A stretch of 64,000 nt of DNA from Euleptes europaea (taxonomy: Eukaryota > Chordata > Lepidosauria > Squamata > Sphaerodactylidae). Below, piece by piece: positions 1 through 27,760 of this stretch. The position numbers and the translations under genes were made by a program. The DNA is taken from the NCBI RefSeq assembly GCF_029931775.1, contig NC_079312.1:122882872-122946871 (forward strand), in the 5' to 3' direction. Every line of letters begins with the position of its first letter. The stretch's first letter is position 1. The notes under the pieces were generated by a model. The model did no database searches. It was not told where the DNA came from and saw only the letters and a program-made list of their open reading frames with translations.

Positions 1-101
1 ACAGATGCAAGGCTGTGCACATTTCTTCATACACAAACCGGAAACCAGAGGCAGGCTGGGGGTTGGTCCATGATTGTTCCTCATCAGTTTGCAGTTCAGA
101 T

Positions 102-420
102 GTGTGTGTTAAGTGCCGTCAAGTCACTTCTGACTCATGGCAACCCTATGAATCAAAGTCCTTCAAAATGTCCTATCTTTGACCACCTTGCTCTGATCAT
201 GCAAATTGAGGGCTGTGGCTTCCTTTATTGAGTCAATCCATCTCTTGTTGGGTCTTCCTCTTTTCCTGCTGCCCTTCCAACTTTTCCTAGCATGACTGTC
301 TTTTCCAGTGACTCTTGTCTTCTCATAATGTGACCAAAATATGACAGCCTTAGATGGGAACCTGTAAAAGGACCTGTGCAGGTGTAACCTCTTCATTTAG
401 CACGTTCAGAATACTTTTCT
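102..420 (-). mobile_element. LINE 3' end fragment
   Basis: The minus strand encodes SWKGSRKRGRPNKRWIDSIKEA, the C-terminal GRP-rich block of RTE/L2-type LINE ORF2. It ends in TGACGGCACTTAACACACACA. This tail matches that of the 5S-derived SINE. I cannot decide between the RTE/Bov-B and L2 clades. Confidence 0.65.
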
Positions 421-746
421 TTAGTCTTCAAACATATTTAATGTATCCAATCCTAAATCTAATTCATACTTCTCCTCAGTAGTGTGAGAACTTTCTTTGT
501 AATGTTATGACTCCAGCAATATGGGTATGAAAGACAGAACCTTGTTATTGGCCCTGCCTGTGTGGTTTTCTCATACAGATGTGGACTTGTCCCATGGGGA
601 AACAGTTCCTATGTTGCTGTGGGTAAATGTTAAAAGGGCACCACTGTTCCTAACAACAGCCCTGCAAGGTGGCCCAGTTCTATGTTACTCATACAGCCAG
701 TTGGAAAAGTTGAGGTGAGAGATAATGGCATGTTTAAGGCCACTTG
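421..746. other. No feature recognised
   Basis: Ordinary non-coding sequence upstream of the foldback element. I see no gene or named repeat. Confidence 0.5.
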
Positions 747-1030
747 GGTCTTTTATGCATGGCTGTTTCACTCGCCGTCACCCCTCCGACGACTTCGGGT
801 CTTTGTGTTGATTATGCAGGCCGTTTCTGACCGTCAGAGGTCACCTTGCTCTCCCCTTGCCTTTCCCTGTGTTTTCAGAGACCTGTTTTATCTCAAATTT
901 GAAAATGCAGGGAAATGCACAGGGAGAGCGAGGCAGGCTCTGACGGTCGCAATTGGCATGCATAATCAACACAAAGACTCGAAGTCATCGGAGGGGTGAC
1001 GGCAAGTGAAACAGCCATGCACCAAAGACC
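747..1030. mobile_element. Foldback MITE, copy P1a
   Basis: About 284 bp, nearly palindromic throughout. Ends are GGTCTTTTATGCATGGCTG and its inverse, both flanked by TTG, which could be a 3-bp target duplication. It contains CpG-rich TCCGACGACTTCG arms. A related copy occupies 31398-32303. Confidence 0.75.
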
Positions 1031-1037
1031 TTGGTGA

Positions 1038-1250
1038 ATTTCATTATTTATTGATTTACATTATTTATAGCCCACCTTTCTCATGAAGACTCAAGGTGGA
1101 TTACATATAGTGAGTCAGTACAATCAACGCAATGGGGCATTCAATAACTAATGCGTAGGTAATACATAGGTAAACAGAGAACTGAACCAGGGACTTCCAT
1201 CACATAAATCAGGTGTTTTAGCACTCTATTACACCAGCCTTGGCTAACAG
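1038..1250 (-). repeat. Degenerate LINE/SINE-derived repeat
   Basis: TTATTTATAGCCCACCTTTCTC followed by a degraded segment resembles the common amniote repeat also seen at 22780-22990. The family is uncertain. Confidence 0.4.
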
Positions 1251-1737
1251 GTGAAAGGGGAGCAGGCAGATTTATCCCTCCTTTCAGTCAGTGTGCTCCT
1301 TGGCTAGGCGCCAAGGAGGTCCCTTTGCAGAGGCACCTTGCCAGCACTTTGCGGTCAGCTATGACTTGAGGGATTTGAAGGACTATTTTAGCAATCCTGA
1401 CCTTTCCCGGCTAGACCCCACAGGGTACCTTTGCAAACGTTACTCTTGAATGGTCCATACAGCTGACAAGGGCCAGTATTTACTATGCACTTTACATGGA
1501 CAGTTTCCTACAGTGATCAGAGGGTGGGGCAGGTGACTTACAGAAAAAGAGTGCCTGCCTTTTCCCCAGGACATTTCCTGGGCTTCTTGTCTTGCCTCAC
1601 AGAAGTCTATGAAGACTGATTTCTAAAAAAATAGCATTTCCTCCCCGCCACCCTGAACTTGGACTACCTCTGTACAATGTTAAATATTGCACTCTCATCA
1701 AACTCCAGCAGTAATTTGTCACTGGATTGTCCACACT
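1250..1737. other. No feature recognised
   Basis: Non-coding. I see no gene or clear repeat. Confidence 0.5.
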
Positions 1738-1941
1738 TAGGGTTGCCAACCTCCAGGTACTAGCTGGAGATCTCCTGCTATTACAACTGATCTCCAGGCG
1801 ATAGAGATCAGTTCACCTGGAGAAAATGGCCGCTTTGGCAATTGGACTCTATGGCATTGAAATCCCTCCCCAAACCCCACCCTCCTCAGGCACTGCCCCA
1901 AAAACCTCCCGTTGGTGATGAAGAGGGACCTGGCAACCCTA
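1738..1941 (-). mobile_element. hAT MITE copy H1
   Basis: TIRs TAGGGTTGCCA/TGGCAACCCTA. Perfect 8-bp duplication TCCACACT (1730-1737 and 1942-1949). The internal GAGATCAGTT palindrome is typical of this family. Confidence 0.88.
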
Positions 1942-1949
1942 TCCACACT

Positions 1950-2692
1950 AGGAGATCCAGTGGCAAATTATTGCTACAGTGTCACAAGAGCACAACAACC
2001 AAAGATGTACGGAACGGATGCAACCCTCGTTAAATTTGTCTACAACATCTCCTGAGTTTACCCGGGACTTAATCTGATTCCTAGGTAGCAACAGATGTGC
2101 TTATGTTCTTTTCTTGTGCGTTTTCATTTCCTTTATAATCTTCCCCCGGCCCCGCCAGCCAGACCTGTGCCTCTTTCAGCTCTCTCGCTCTCTGCAAGGA
2201 ATTTACAGCAGTGATTTCTCAAAGGATCGGTTGATATCTGTCTGGAGCAAACAGCCGTTGACCAGGAATTCTTGCAATCTAAATCCCCCTTGTATTGGGG
2301 TGGGGGAGGTGGGCTGTGGTTACTCAGTGAGAAAGAAATGCAGTCTGTATGCTCAGAGACTTTCATTCTTGCCATTGTTGGGTGGGGGGGAAATACCCAT
2401 GCCTGAGTCCTGGCATTGTCAGGTCAATAGCTCTGGAGGCAGAAGGCACAGGTTTTCGTAGTTCTGGTAAATTCTGGCTCCAATCCAGTATTTGATTATC
2501 TCTGCCCAAGTACTTCTCTTAACTACTCGTTTTAACTTCAGATCTGCCAAGACTCGCTTCCTGGTGGGGAATCCAGTACTGTACTAAAAAGGTTATTTTC
2601 AGTGGATGCCGAGAAAAGAAAGCATCAGCAGTGGGTGTTTCCAGCGTCTTTTAATGCTGCAGCTGGCTCCACAAGTAGGCAGATCTCAGGCA
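1950..2692. other. GSG1L2 upstream region / likely 5' UTR
   Basis: No CpG island and no clear TATA box. A G-rich tract at about 2298-2315. The promoter cannot be placed from sequence alone. Confidence 0.35.
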
Positions 2693-17466
<14,774 letters not shown>

Positions 17467-17653
17467 ATGTATGTGATACAACTTTGGGGGGAAATTGTCC
17501 ATGTGTACTTTTGATGCATTCCTTTCTTTGGCAAGGATTGACATTCTAACTGCACAACATGTTGGGAACACACAATGAGAAAGCTGAGAAGAAACTTCCT
17601 CCATGTTTCCTCTTTCCTTTTGCTTCTCTCTTGAGGACATGATCCAGCCAAAG
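17467..17653 (+). other. Proximal GSG1L2 3' UTR
   Basis: Directly after the stop codon. No canonical AATAAA nearby; ATTAAA at about 18518 is the first weak candidate. The UTR end is not resolved. Confidence 0.3.
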
Positions 17654-18123
17654 GTCTATTATGCATGGGCACTTTGACTTACTTTCTCCGCTGGTCTGAT
17701 GCGGTTTTTCGTTGGGGTTATGCATGAGTTTTCTATCCCTTAGAGATTATGTTGCGCCCAGCCTGTGCAATATCTGGGTCTTCCCAATCCTGTTGTAACA
17801 CGATTCTTTGATCTGCCCTGTGATCAGCCCAGGTCAAATCATCCCCATTTCCATGCAAAAGCCAAAGTGCAGGAGAGGGGAGCTGGGGATGGGTGGGTTG
17901 ACGTTTTTCTCACAGTACTACAGCCAATTACAAAGCAGTGTTTTCAAGGGATGGGGACTCTCAGACATTTCTGGTTTTTTGCTGGTGATTCTATAGAACT
18001 TCAGAAACCCCAGGACTTTCTCTAGGGCGAACAACATGCATAGCATTTTAAGGATTTGGAACAGAAAAGTGTAGGTCAAGAGAGCCTCGAACCCCCGGTA
18101 AAACTCCCATGGATAAAAGACCA
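17654..18123. mobile_element. Foldback element, copy P4
   Basis: Ends GGTCTATTATGCATGGGC and CTCCCATGGATAAAAGACC are inverted. The interior CAGCCAATTACAAAGCAG recurs in the element at about 21870-22212. Confidence 0.55.
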
Positions 18124-18823
18124 TCGTTAATGTTTTTTCATTCTCTTACTGGCATGGGTAATTTTGGCTGGAAAATGTAGGGATGTCTATTATTACTGTC
18201 TTCATCAAGATGACTTTATGTACTTCTTTTAGGGTAAAGATGGGGAAATTATTGATTTGATTCTTCCAGACAGCTGAACTCTACAAAGAGGGAAACAATC
18301 CTGTTTGTTTTGATACAACTTTTTTGGCTTTTCCCCTTAAATGGCTGCTTGTTTTTCCTTTAGAATGTGTTTAGGGGCTATGCTATGTGAAGCTTTCATA
18401 GCCCACGCATATTATAGCTACGTTTTACACCACTGTACATGATTTCAATTTACCAACTTCCTTGGGCTTTTTAATAATGCCCACTGAGGCACCTTGAAAA
18501 GTTCTCTTACAGCCAAGTCATTAAAAAGTTTCCATATTCTAACTTTTTGGTGCCAGGGAATTCTCTGAGGGGATAATAATTTGGCAGTGGGAATTTATAC
18601 TTCTGGCAACAATGAAAGATGAACATAAACAGAAGAAGTTAACTCTACATTATGAGAAGTCTACTAGACAATCCTATGTCTCCTTTTTAGGGACTTCACA
18701 TTAATACTGCAGTTAAAGGAGGAGCAATAACTGGGCTAGTAAGACAGAAGTGCTAAAGCTTGCCACAAATGTCAAAAACTCTCAAAGGCACAGAGTTATA
18801 CTGTTGTTTTTAGTACCTAGGCA
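18124..18823. other. Intergenic, nothing recognised
   Basis: AT-rich non-coding DNA without a clear repeat. Confidence 0.5.
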
Positions 18824-19035
18824 GTACAGGCCCTGCTGGGAAATCCCTGGAGTTTTTTCAGGGGTACCTGGGGAGGGCAGGGTTTGAGGAAGGGAGGGAG
18901 CTCATCGGGGTATAATCCCTTAAAATGCACCCCTCCAAAGCATCCATTTTCTCCAAGGGAACTGATCTCTGTCATCTGGAGATCATAGGTAATTCTGGGA
19001 GATCTCCAGGCCCTGCCTAGAGTCTGGCAACTTTA
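18824..19035 (+). mobile_element. Old hAT MITE copy H7
   Basis: Strongly diverged but keeps CTCCAAGGGAACTGATCTCTG and GGAGATCTCCAGGCCC. Confidence 0.55.
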
Positions 19036-19622
19036 AGCATGACTTAGGTGTCAAAAATGAAAGTACCATTAAAGAGAGCTCATTGGCTTTACCACCACAT
19101 GGGGCAGAGTTCAGGGTGTGCTGGGACAGAGTGACAAGCTTTCTGGATTTTTAGAAGTAGCAGTGTCCAAATCACCATGGACAGAATATGATAATATTTA
19201 TATCAGGATAGCATGATGACTCTTTCACTAACATTGTTTCAGTCTCAGCCATTAAGTATTTCATTCATGATAGCATTTGCAGTTTTAAATCACATTCATT
19301 TCTGGGTATTGCTGCATGACTTCTTTTTAGCTTAACGTTGCCAGACAATGGTACATTTTTAATTTCCATGCATTAAAATGAAATAACGTATTGAAACATC
19401 TGAATGGTTCTTCCCCTCTTCTGATCTTTTCTCTGCCCACAACCTCCCCTACGACAATGAATCCATGCATACATAGTAAAGAACAAATACATGAAACATT
19501 TATAGCCAGATTTTCAAGGATAAGTACACTGTTGATATATCCAGGCAGAGGTATGTTTGGTGATACTGCTTATGAGAATAATGAAGCTAAGCTAGGGTTG
19601 CCTACTACAGCATAGTAGTATA

Positions 19623-19916
19623 AAAAGGTAAAGGTCCCCTGTGCAAGCACCAGGTCATTCCTGACCCATGGGATGACGTCACATCCCAACGTTTCCTAGG
19701 CAGACTTTGTTTGCGGGGTGGTTTGCCAATGCCTTCCCCAGTCATTTTCCCTTTACCCCCAGCAAGCTGGGTACTCATTTTACCGAACTCGGAAGGATGG
19801 AAGGCTGAGTCGACCTCGAGCCGGCTACCTGAAACCGACTTCCGCCGGGATCAAACTCAGGTCGTGAGCAGAGCCTTGACTGCAGTACTGCAGCTTAGCA
19901 CTGTGTGCCACGGGGC
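19623..19916 (-). mobile_element. Sauria-like tRNA-derived SINE, copy T1
   Basis: Reverse orientation: head GCCCCGTGGCACACAGTGCT... at 19916, B-box region in GAGTTTGATCCCGGCGGAAG, and tail CTTTACCTTTTT. Direct flanking duplication AGTAGTATA (19614-19622 and 19917-19925). Confidence 0.82.
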
Positions 19917-19925
19917 AGTAGTATA

Positions 19926-21240
19926 TAGAGCACATAAAATTCTTAAGGGGACAATGGTCCATAAAGTACAAGTAACTTTGCTCCAACAGGGTATTGGGGA
20001 AGAAAGGAGGAAAGGTTTAGTGAAGGACAAACATAATGACATTAGAAGGAACCAGAAAGAAGACTTTTTTAAAAAAATAATCAGTTCTCAGAATCATTCC
20101 ATTGGCAAGACTTAAGTATTTGTTGGGAAAGAATACCTTCCTGAAATGCTCACTAACCATATTTATCACAGGAATTCCCATTTCAGATACACCTGGATTG
20201 GCACAGATATCAAAAATAATTGGCAATTATTCTGAAATGGCTTTTGAAACTTGGAAAAGGCTGATGCTGAATGATCCCTGAAATTTCCTATACTATCATT
20301 TTCCTATTATATTTCCATTTCTATTGAATATGGTTTTGAAGACTCCTAAACATTATGTTAGAATATTAAAGCTCCAATTATGTGCTTATATTCATAGAAG
20401 TATTAAATATCCACAGCTTGTTTGTTTGTTTTTTAGTTGCCCATTCTTGTAGGCAATGTATTGCCTGCAATGGATTTTTCTTCAAACCTCAGGATAGGAA
20501 AGAATCAGACTGTCTACTTGAGAAGCACAAGTTTTTATAAGCACCAATCATATTCCACTATCAAAGAATTAAGGAAATCTGCTCATTCCTTTAGGCTCTA
20601 TTCTTCTCCTGGAACCCTTTCCATTCTCACAAAGGAAACTCCTGTTCTACCTCTCACTGGCCACCCTCCTCACCCTCTCTTCCTTTCTCTGCTGCCCCCA
20701 CTTGCTCCTGTTTTATCCCCCCTCCTTTGATGGCCCTTGCTTTCCCCTCCTGTTTTTTCCTGGCTCTGCTTTCCTTATCCTGCAGCCTCTCTGTCCTCTC
20801 TCCTTCACAGCCCCTTCTTCCTTCCTTCTCCCCTCATATTTTCTACCCCCTTGTAGCCCGTGGTTCTTTCTCTCCTCCCAGTCCCTCACATCCTCTCTCT
20901 GATTCCATCCCCTCTTACCTCTTTTTTGGGAGATGGGAGAAATAATACTTGGGTCCATTTTGGGTTGCTACATCAATGCAGAATGTAACCAGAAAAATAT
21001 TTTTTTAATCCACCTCTAATGTTTGCAGGTTTTAAGTGCCACATTTCTCCCATTTTTTTCTACAAACCTGGGTTTCCTCCCATGTTTGTACAAACATCTA
21101 TCCCTAGGTCGCTCTCCACTATGGGATTTTTGATCCACAATTAATATTCTATAATGTGTGCTACTACAATAAAGTATTGAAGATCTCCATGTTTTCAAAG
21201 TTATAAAGTTTAATTTGATATCCATATATGCTGCTAGTTC
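19926..21240. other. Intergenic stretch
   Basis: Includes a pyrimidine-rich block (about 20600-20930, CTCCC/TCCTT runs). No gene or clear transposon. Confidence 0.45.
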
Positions 21241-21245
21241 TACTA

Positions 21246-21480
21246 TGGCTTTTTATGCACTGGTTGCTCCTGTCGTGATCACCCCCCACAAATACTTCGA
21301 GAATTTGTTTTAATTATACATGTATTTTCCGACCTTCAGAAGTCGCCTTGCTTTCCCCTCAGGTTTCCCCCACGTTTTCAGGATGCTGTTTTACCCCGAG
21401 TTTAAAGTCTGCCTCGATCCCAAATCGAAAACCGGTCCTGTGCAAACTTGTTATTTCCGGTTTTTCTCCCCATGCCCATT
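21246..21480 (+). mobile_element. Half foldback element (P1-like)
   Basis: GGCTTTTTATGCACTGGTTGC then CAGAAGTCGCCTTGCTTTCC. It resembles the left half of the element at 48063. No matching right end found. Confidence 0.5.
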
Positions 21481-21869
21481 CCCACTTCTCCCTCCATGTG
21501 TCTCTCCCCCTCATCCAACCCCTCCCCTCAAAGCCATTTGCGAGTGCACTAGTGAGAGAATAATGCTGGAATACTAGGAGACTGCTTATTTGGTCTGTTT
21601 CACAGTGAATGTGGGTCTGTTTTAGATTGAACAGTTGAGAGAAAGCTGAAATAATCACAAATGACCCATGCAGCTACTTATTTGGTCAGTTTCACAGTGA
21701 GTGTGGGTCAGTTTCAGTTCTCAGCAGAATGGAACAGAGCTGGGATGATTTGCTGCCCTCCCCTTATATGCGTCCTCTTATAGGTATGAAAGTCGATGGA
21801 ACAATGAATGTCACAAATGACTGTGTGAGTGTTTTTGTGTTACTATGACCCATGTATAAACAAATTGGT

Positions 21870-22212
21870 CGGTGTGTGTGTGTGTGTGTCTGGACCCTTC
21901 TTTGCTCTGGCTGTAAAATGGTAACTTGGTTCAGATCAAATGAAACAATCCTGTTGCGGGCCTGGCAATGTATTTTTTTAAAAAATACACCACAGCCAAT
22001 TACAAAGCAGCATTTTCAGGGGGGAGGGACTCACACATTGTTCAGAAGCTCCGCATTTTCGCTGGGGGTGCATAATTGATCACAAGGTACTCCTGGAATT
22101 TCTTTGGGGCAAAAAGCCCCTGTGCATAGTGTTTTGAGAATTTGACTGCAAATACTGTGCAGTTAGAGACCAGCAGATCCAGTGGAAACAGACCGTGCAC
22201 AAAAGGCCTATG
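21870..22212. mobile_element. Foldback element related to P4
   Basis: CAGCCAATTACAAAGCAGC and the end CCGTGCACAAAAGGCC. The left end is unclear. Confidence 0.45.
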
Positions 22213-22779
22213 ACTTACAAGACTATTATACTCTATCTTGTGTTTGCTACAAAATACGTGCTTTCTAAACTTTTGTTTTTCCCAAGACACCTGTGCTAAT
22301 ATAGCATAGGATGCAGCCTGCAGCTTTCTCTCTCTTACCAATATTAGGTATACTCGCAATTTTTTTTGTAAAAGCTTAGCGGTGCCAAGCTAAACAGAGT
22401 TACACATTTCCAAGTCCATTGAAGTCAGTGGGTTCAGAAGGATGTAACTCTGCTTAGAATGGTACTGTAAGGCATTTTAAATTTCATAAATATACCCAAT
22501 AATACAATTTCATAAGCTAACCAAGGTACAAGTAGTGCATTTTATGTTGTGAAAGAAGTTTTGGTTTGATAAGAAAATATGTACTGCATATATTTCAGTT
22601 CTCCCCCCCCAAAATGTCTGTTTTCCCCCATAGTTTCACCATTTCAAGAAATTTTATATCTCTAGTGCATGGGTGGTAGTTGTGTGTGTGCATGGGGGGG
22701 GGGGCTCTTCTCCCCTGTCAAGGCTGTACCATTCAATTCTTCCACATAGCGAAGGACAAAATTGATTTCAAGTATTATT

Positions 22780-22995
22780 TATTTACTTCATTTATACCCT
22801 GCCTTTCTCCCTTATGAGGACCCAAAGTGGGTCGTTCTTCTCTCCTCCATTTTATTTCACCGCAACCCTGTCTGGTAGGTTAGTCTGAGAGTGGGCAACT
22901 GGCCCAAGGTCATACAGCAAGCTTCCATGATAGAGTGGGGATTTGAACCTGGGTCTCCCAAATTGTAGTCCGACACACTAATAATACTGCCCCCC
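22780..22995 (-). mobile_element. SINE/LINE-derived repeat, MIR-like
   Basis: TTTATACCCTGCCTTTCTCCC, CTGGCCCAAGGTCATACAGC, GGATTTGAACCTGGGTCTCCC. Confidence 0.55.
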
Positions 22996-23232
22996 AGCGT
23001 TTTGTTCTAAATGTATTACTTTTTTAAAACTTTCCTTTCTTGCTTCTTAGCCTATGAGGTGAACCTGCTAAGGACACAGGGTAAGATCTTTTGTTTGCAA
23101 AGCCCTTATTTAACAGCCAATAGGAAATCAAACTGCTTGTTTGACTGAAAGCAAAACATCTTCCTATTTTGATGGACGGCCAAGGTCTACATTATGGACA
23201 GTTGGTAAGCAGAAGCAACAGTAGCAGCAACA

Positions 23233-23530
23233 GTAGAAGAAGAGTTGGTTTATGTGCAAACTTTCTCTACCACTTAAGGAAGAATCAAAGTGGCTTACAA
23301 TCACCTTCCCTTCCCCTCCCCAAAACAGACACCCTGTGAGATAGGTGGGGCAGAGAGTGTGTGTCTGACCCAAGGTCACCCAGCTAGCCTCATGTGTAGG
23401 AGTGGGAAAACAAATCCAGTTCACCAGATTAGCCTCCACCGCTCATGTGGAGGAGTGGGGAATCAAACCCGGTTCTCCAGATCAGAGATTCACCGCTCCA
23501 AACCACCACTCTTAACCATTACACCACGCC
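23233..23530 (-). mobile_element. CORE-SINE copy V3
   Basis: Tail GAAGAAGAGTTGG at left, CCCAAGGTCACCCAGCTAGC core, and GGTTCTCCAGATC...TAACCATTACACCACGCC head at right. Confidence 0.82.
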
Positions 23531-24714
23531 TAGAGTGGCACTGGTAAGATATGGATTGGATGGGAAGCAAAGAGCATATAGTCTACTGATAACTAAATCC
23601 ACTGGGCGAAAATGTTCGTAGGCAGGTTTTTTTCAGAAATGTTTGTGCTGTACGCGCGTGAAGTATTTCAGTAGCCTCAGGATGGGCTTCATGAGACAGA
23701 AAATGAAAATAATAAACTGGAGTTTAAAAATATACCCACACTTCTACTGTAACAGCTCTCCCCCCCCCCTCATTTCTCACAAAAACTCGCTCTTCACTAA
23801 TGTGTTCAATTTTGTTTAAGATTGAAACTGGTTATGATGGAGAACACAATGTTCTTTAGCAATTTGTGAGCCTTGTGGATCCGCAAGGACGTGAGTATCA
23901 ACTCTCAGGTTTCATTTTTGCCTTCCACCGTGTCCCCAAAAGCCCTCATTGGTTTTCAAATGGTCCTGCCTCTACTCAGTCTTCATTTACTGTCAACATT
24001 TACATTTATGACTGCTCCTAAATAGGGCTGTTTCAAGGCATTTTGTCACTCTTTCAGTGTACCGGACAACTCGAGAGGTATACTGCAGAATCACAAGAGA
24101 CTTGGGGGTGTGATTTCACTAAACGCTGAGCCCAGAGTACTTTACACTTTTGCAAGGATCGCTGGCTGGCGGAGCTCGAAACAGTGCATGCTGCTCACAC
24201 CTTAGCTGAGCCCCACACCAAGGGAGAATTAAAGTGGTGCTCCAGACACTCAGTGGATGGGCCTTGGGCAGCTCATTCCTAAGGGAAGGGGTGGATATGT
24301 AGCGGCTGGGAGTGCCTCCTGTGAGGCTTCCCAGCCACAAAAGGAATTTACAAGAAACAAAAATTTAAAAAAAAGGTGAAAAACCGACATAGGGTTTAGC
24401 GAGGCGACGCTACCTATTTTGGTGGCACAGCAATGCCGCAGCGCGAGGGGGCGTTCCCAGGGCGAAAGGGGTCTGGAAGCTGACTAATGTCATCTTCACC
24501 CCCGGGAACGCCCCGGAAACGCTCCCCCCCCCACTAGTGCAGGCTTTCCCTTTCAGGATTTCCCTACTGGCATGGCAGTGATGGCAGCGGAGGCTGGCAC
24601 AGCTCCGTGGTTCCCCGGCCCTGGCATGTTTGTCCCCGCACTGGCATCTGTGCCACTTAGTGCCATGATAAAGTGACATGGACTCCAGCGCAGGGTCACG
24701 CCAGTTCCTATGGA
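23531..24714. other. Intergenic stretch
   Basis: Mostly unrecognised. About 24380-24700 is CpG-rich (GCGAGGCGACGC; GGGAACGCCCCGGAAACGC) and might be a decayed insertion. Confidence 0.4.
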
Positions 24715-24920
24715 TAGGGCTGCCAACCTCCAGATAATGACTGGAGATCTGCTATTACAACTGATCTCCAGTCGATAGAGATCAGTTCCCCTGGAGAAAA
24801 TGGCTGCTTTGGCAATTGGACTCTATGGCATTGAAGCCCCTCCCCTCCCCAAACCCCGCCCTCCTCAGGCTCCATCCCAAAAATCTCCTGCTCGTGGCAA
24901 AGAGGGACCTGGCAACCCTT
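24715..24920 (-). mobile_element. hAT MITE copy H8
   Basis: TAGGGCTGCCAACCTCC...TGGCAACCCTT. No recognisable target duplication. Confidence 0.82.
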
Positions 24921-24984
24921 GTTTCCATTGTTACAAGTTTGGTCTCTGACCATTGTGCCATTTTGAGCTCCATGGAAACAGGTG

Positions 24985-25085
24985 TAAAAAGGTCAAGGTA
25001 CCCTGTGCAAGCATCGGGTCATTCCTGACCCATGGGGTGAAGTCACATCCCAGCATTTACTAGGCAGACTTTTTTTACGGGTTTT
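24985..25085 (-). mobile_element. Truncated Sauria-like SINE, copy T3
   Basis: AAAGGTCAAGGTACCCTGTGC...CCCATGGGGTGAAGTCACATCC matches the tail half of T1 and T2. Confidence 0.7.
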
Positions 25086-25089
25086 TTTA

Positions 25090-26837
25090 CAAGTTTCGCC
25101 TTTTGAAGTTTTAAAACCCAACAGAATTTGTTTTTCTAAGCCAGACAGCTTCACTTCCTTAAAAATGTCCCACCACTCAGCAAATGTCTTTCCCCTTAGG
25201 AATATGTTTGACTAGAGCGGTAGCTGCTTGCAGTTCTGTATAGTCAGTTTCACAACTCCGTTGACTAAAAGAAGCCCTGAAATTAGGGAAACAGAAAGCA
25301 CTTTCCTTACAAGGATGCTCTTCCCATCTATTGTCTTTACGAATACAGTTTCAGGCTACTCGTATTGAATCATGGCTCCATAGTAGCAGTAAGGAGAGTC
25401 ACTCCTGTTGCGCAGAAATAATGGCCTGTTGGCAGCCTTTTCAGCCCAAGGACCCTCTCCTCCTTTGCCTTACTATCCAATCTTCTTGCATAGTCACCTT
25501 GGGCTAGAAAAGACCGTTGATTGCATTGCTTTCGGGTTATTTATTTCTCTCATAAGGAGGTTGTTTCCTTTACCCTCTAAACAGCTACCTACCGACGACC
25601 AAAAAGCCTTCCTCTTGAATTTAAGCTGCTCATTTAGTACGGGAAAAAAGTACACGCACAGAGAGACATCTTCAGGTCCCACGATGTATTGCAATGAAAC
25701 AATAATGTCAGGGGGGAAATCAGCCAAAAATGTGCAGGAAATGCCTGCAGCAAGCATTCTTTGTGAGACATTTGTGCATAAAGGCACAACTACCTGGAGG
25801 GGTGTGCATTAAGTGCTAGCTGTAGCAGTACATTCCTAAACATAGTTACTCACTTCTAAGTCAATCGCAGTCAATGTGCTGCTTAGCAAATTGTAACCCT
25901 GCTGAGGATGGCATTGTAAGCAGCAGCCATATGTATGTGTGCATATTTGTATGACAGAAATCTGGATGAGAGCCCAGAATGCATTGGTGTGATCGCTCTA
26001 CATTAGTAGTAGTGTTGATTCAGATCCTCCTGGGCTTTTTCTGTCAAGCTACAGGATATCTTGTGATTCTTCATACCTACTCCATCAAAGTATGAGTAAT
26101 AAGGGAAGACACCATGTCAGGAATATAGCTTCCCAAAAGGTCGATAATCTCTATATATTTCATTGAAAATACAGAAACCACTTAAATCTGAAATTGGGGG
26201 GGTGGGGGCGTCTCTCATGCCATTTCTTTACTATATCAAAAGACAGGTTGTTTTGACAGCAACAAAATGCAGCCTGTGAAAGCACCGGAGTATTGTGAGA
26301 GTGGTAAAAATGTACATAAGGTGAACCTTTTTATTGTCGGTGGGCTTGCAGAAGATTTGGACACGGAGGGATTTTGCTAACTATGTTACTAAAATGCTGG
26401 AGATACTTGTTAAAGCGATCATGGTTCTCGGCTTCATGACAGAAAACGAGGTGCTTCAGCATGGCGCTATGCTTCCTGTGGCAACATCCAAAGCTGGCTA
26501 CTTTCAGAAATCCAATAGGGGCAAGAGGCTGTGGGGCACCATAGCTTCTACCAAAGGCACACTTGGTTTGCAGGGACAGCTTTGTTCAACAAGCATCTCC
26601 ACCACCACCACCCACAGCCATGGAAACAAAGCTTGACCCATTCATATTTATTTAGGAATGAGTCCTCCATTCTATTGGAGTTACTTCCCAAATGCATTGC
26701 ATTTGTCTGTAACCCTAAATGTGCTTATTTGGAATGAAAATCAGTTAGGGTTATTTCAAGATAAACCAAATTTAATTGAAATCTGAGTTTATGCACAGGA
26801 CTATATATGGTATATGTATTTCTGAAGTTTAATCAAT
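25090..26837. other. Intergenic stretch
   Basis: A degraded TGCAATCCTA-type repeat sits at about 25825-25935. Otherwise unrecognised. Confidence 0.45.
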
Positions 26838-27760
26838 CTAAATTGGAAACTGTACTATGCAGTGTAACTGAATGATGCTTTTTAAGGAAATGTGCATAAA
26901 TGATCTAATTTGTTCCAGCACAAAATCTGCAGAAGTCTGAATCGTTTTAAGCAACAGGGTGAAAGGGAGGGGATGGGGAGAAATCACAGTATGGAACAGG
27001 AAAAAGTGTTTGAGAGTAGGAAGGATGGTGTTCAGATCTTGTTGAATTCTATTTCTATCTCCTGGGGTGTTCACTACTCCCAATTTGGTGCCATCTGCAG
27101 GTTTAATGCATAGTCCCTCCACCCCCTTGTCCAGATCATTTCTAAATATATTGAAAAGTACCGGGCCCAGAACTGAGCCCTGTGGCACCATACTGGATAC
27201 CTCCTTCCAATCAGATGAAATGCTATTGACAATTAATCTTTGGGTGCAATTCTCCAACCAGTTCCCTGTCCACCTAACCATCCTAGAGACCAGTCTGCAT
27301 TAGAACATTATGGGGAGCCCTGTCAAATGTTTTTACTGAAATCCAGGTAAACAATGTTGACAGAGTTCCCATGATCCAGTAAGCCTTTCACTTGATCAAA
27401 GAAAGAAACGAGGTTGGTCCAGCAAGACCTGTCGGGGACAAATCCGTGCCGATTTTCGCGAATCACCAAGTCATCCTTCAGATACTTTAACATCTGCTCC
27501 AATATCTTCCATGGGACAGAGGTCAGTCTGACTGGCCTGGAGTTTCACCTTTCCATCCTTTTTTGAAGATTGGGATAACATTTGCCCTCCTCCAGTCTTG
27601 TGACACATCTCCCATCCTCCAAGAGGTCCTGAAGATTATGGACAAAGGCTCTGCAAGCTCTATAGAAAGTCCTTTGAGCACTCTTGGCCATTTTACCCAT
27701 CCTCATAAAGGTACAAAATCTATCCTGAAACTTTCCAAAGCTTCCACAACAGGATAAAAT
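26838..27760 (-). mobile_element. CR1 LINE ORF2 fragment (reverse transcriptase)
   Basis: The minus strand encodes WLENCTQRLIVN, SDWKEVSSMVPQGSVLGPVLFN and DLDKGVEGLCIKPADGTKLG. These are the CR1 RT blocks around the PQGSVLGP motif and the position of the catalytic DD box (here ADG). Upstream on that strand SCWTNLVSFFDQVKGLL is also readable. It is 5'- and 3'-truncated and non-functional. Confidence 0.9.

Noticed and set aside
2606-2692. Upstream in-frame ATG for GSG1L2 (29 extra residues)
   Set aside because: The ATG at 2693 aligns with the GSG1L N-terminus and puts TM1 near the start. The extra residues look like 5' UTR.
24380-24700. CpG-rich block as a promoter
   Set aside because: No adjacent exon or core promoter elements. 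More likely a decayed insertion, but not identifiable.
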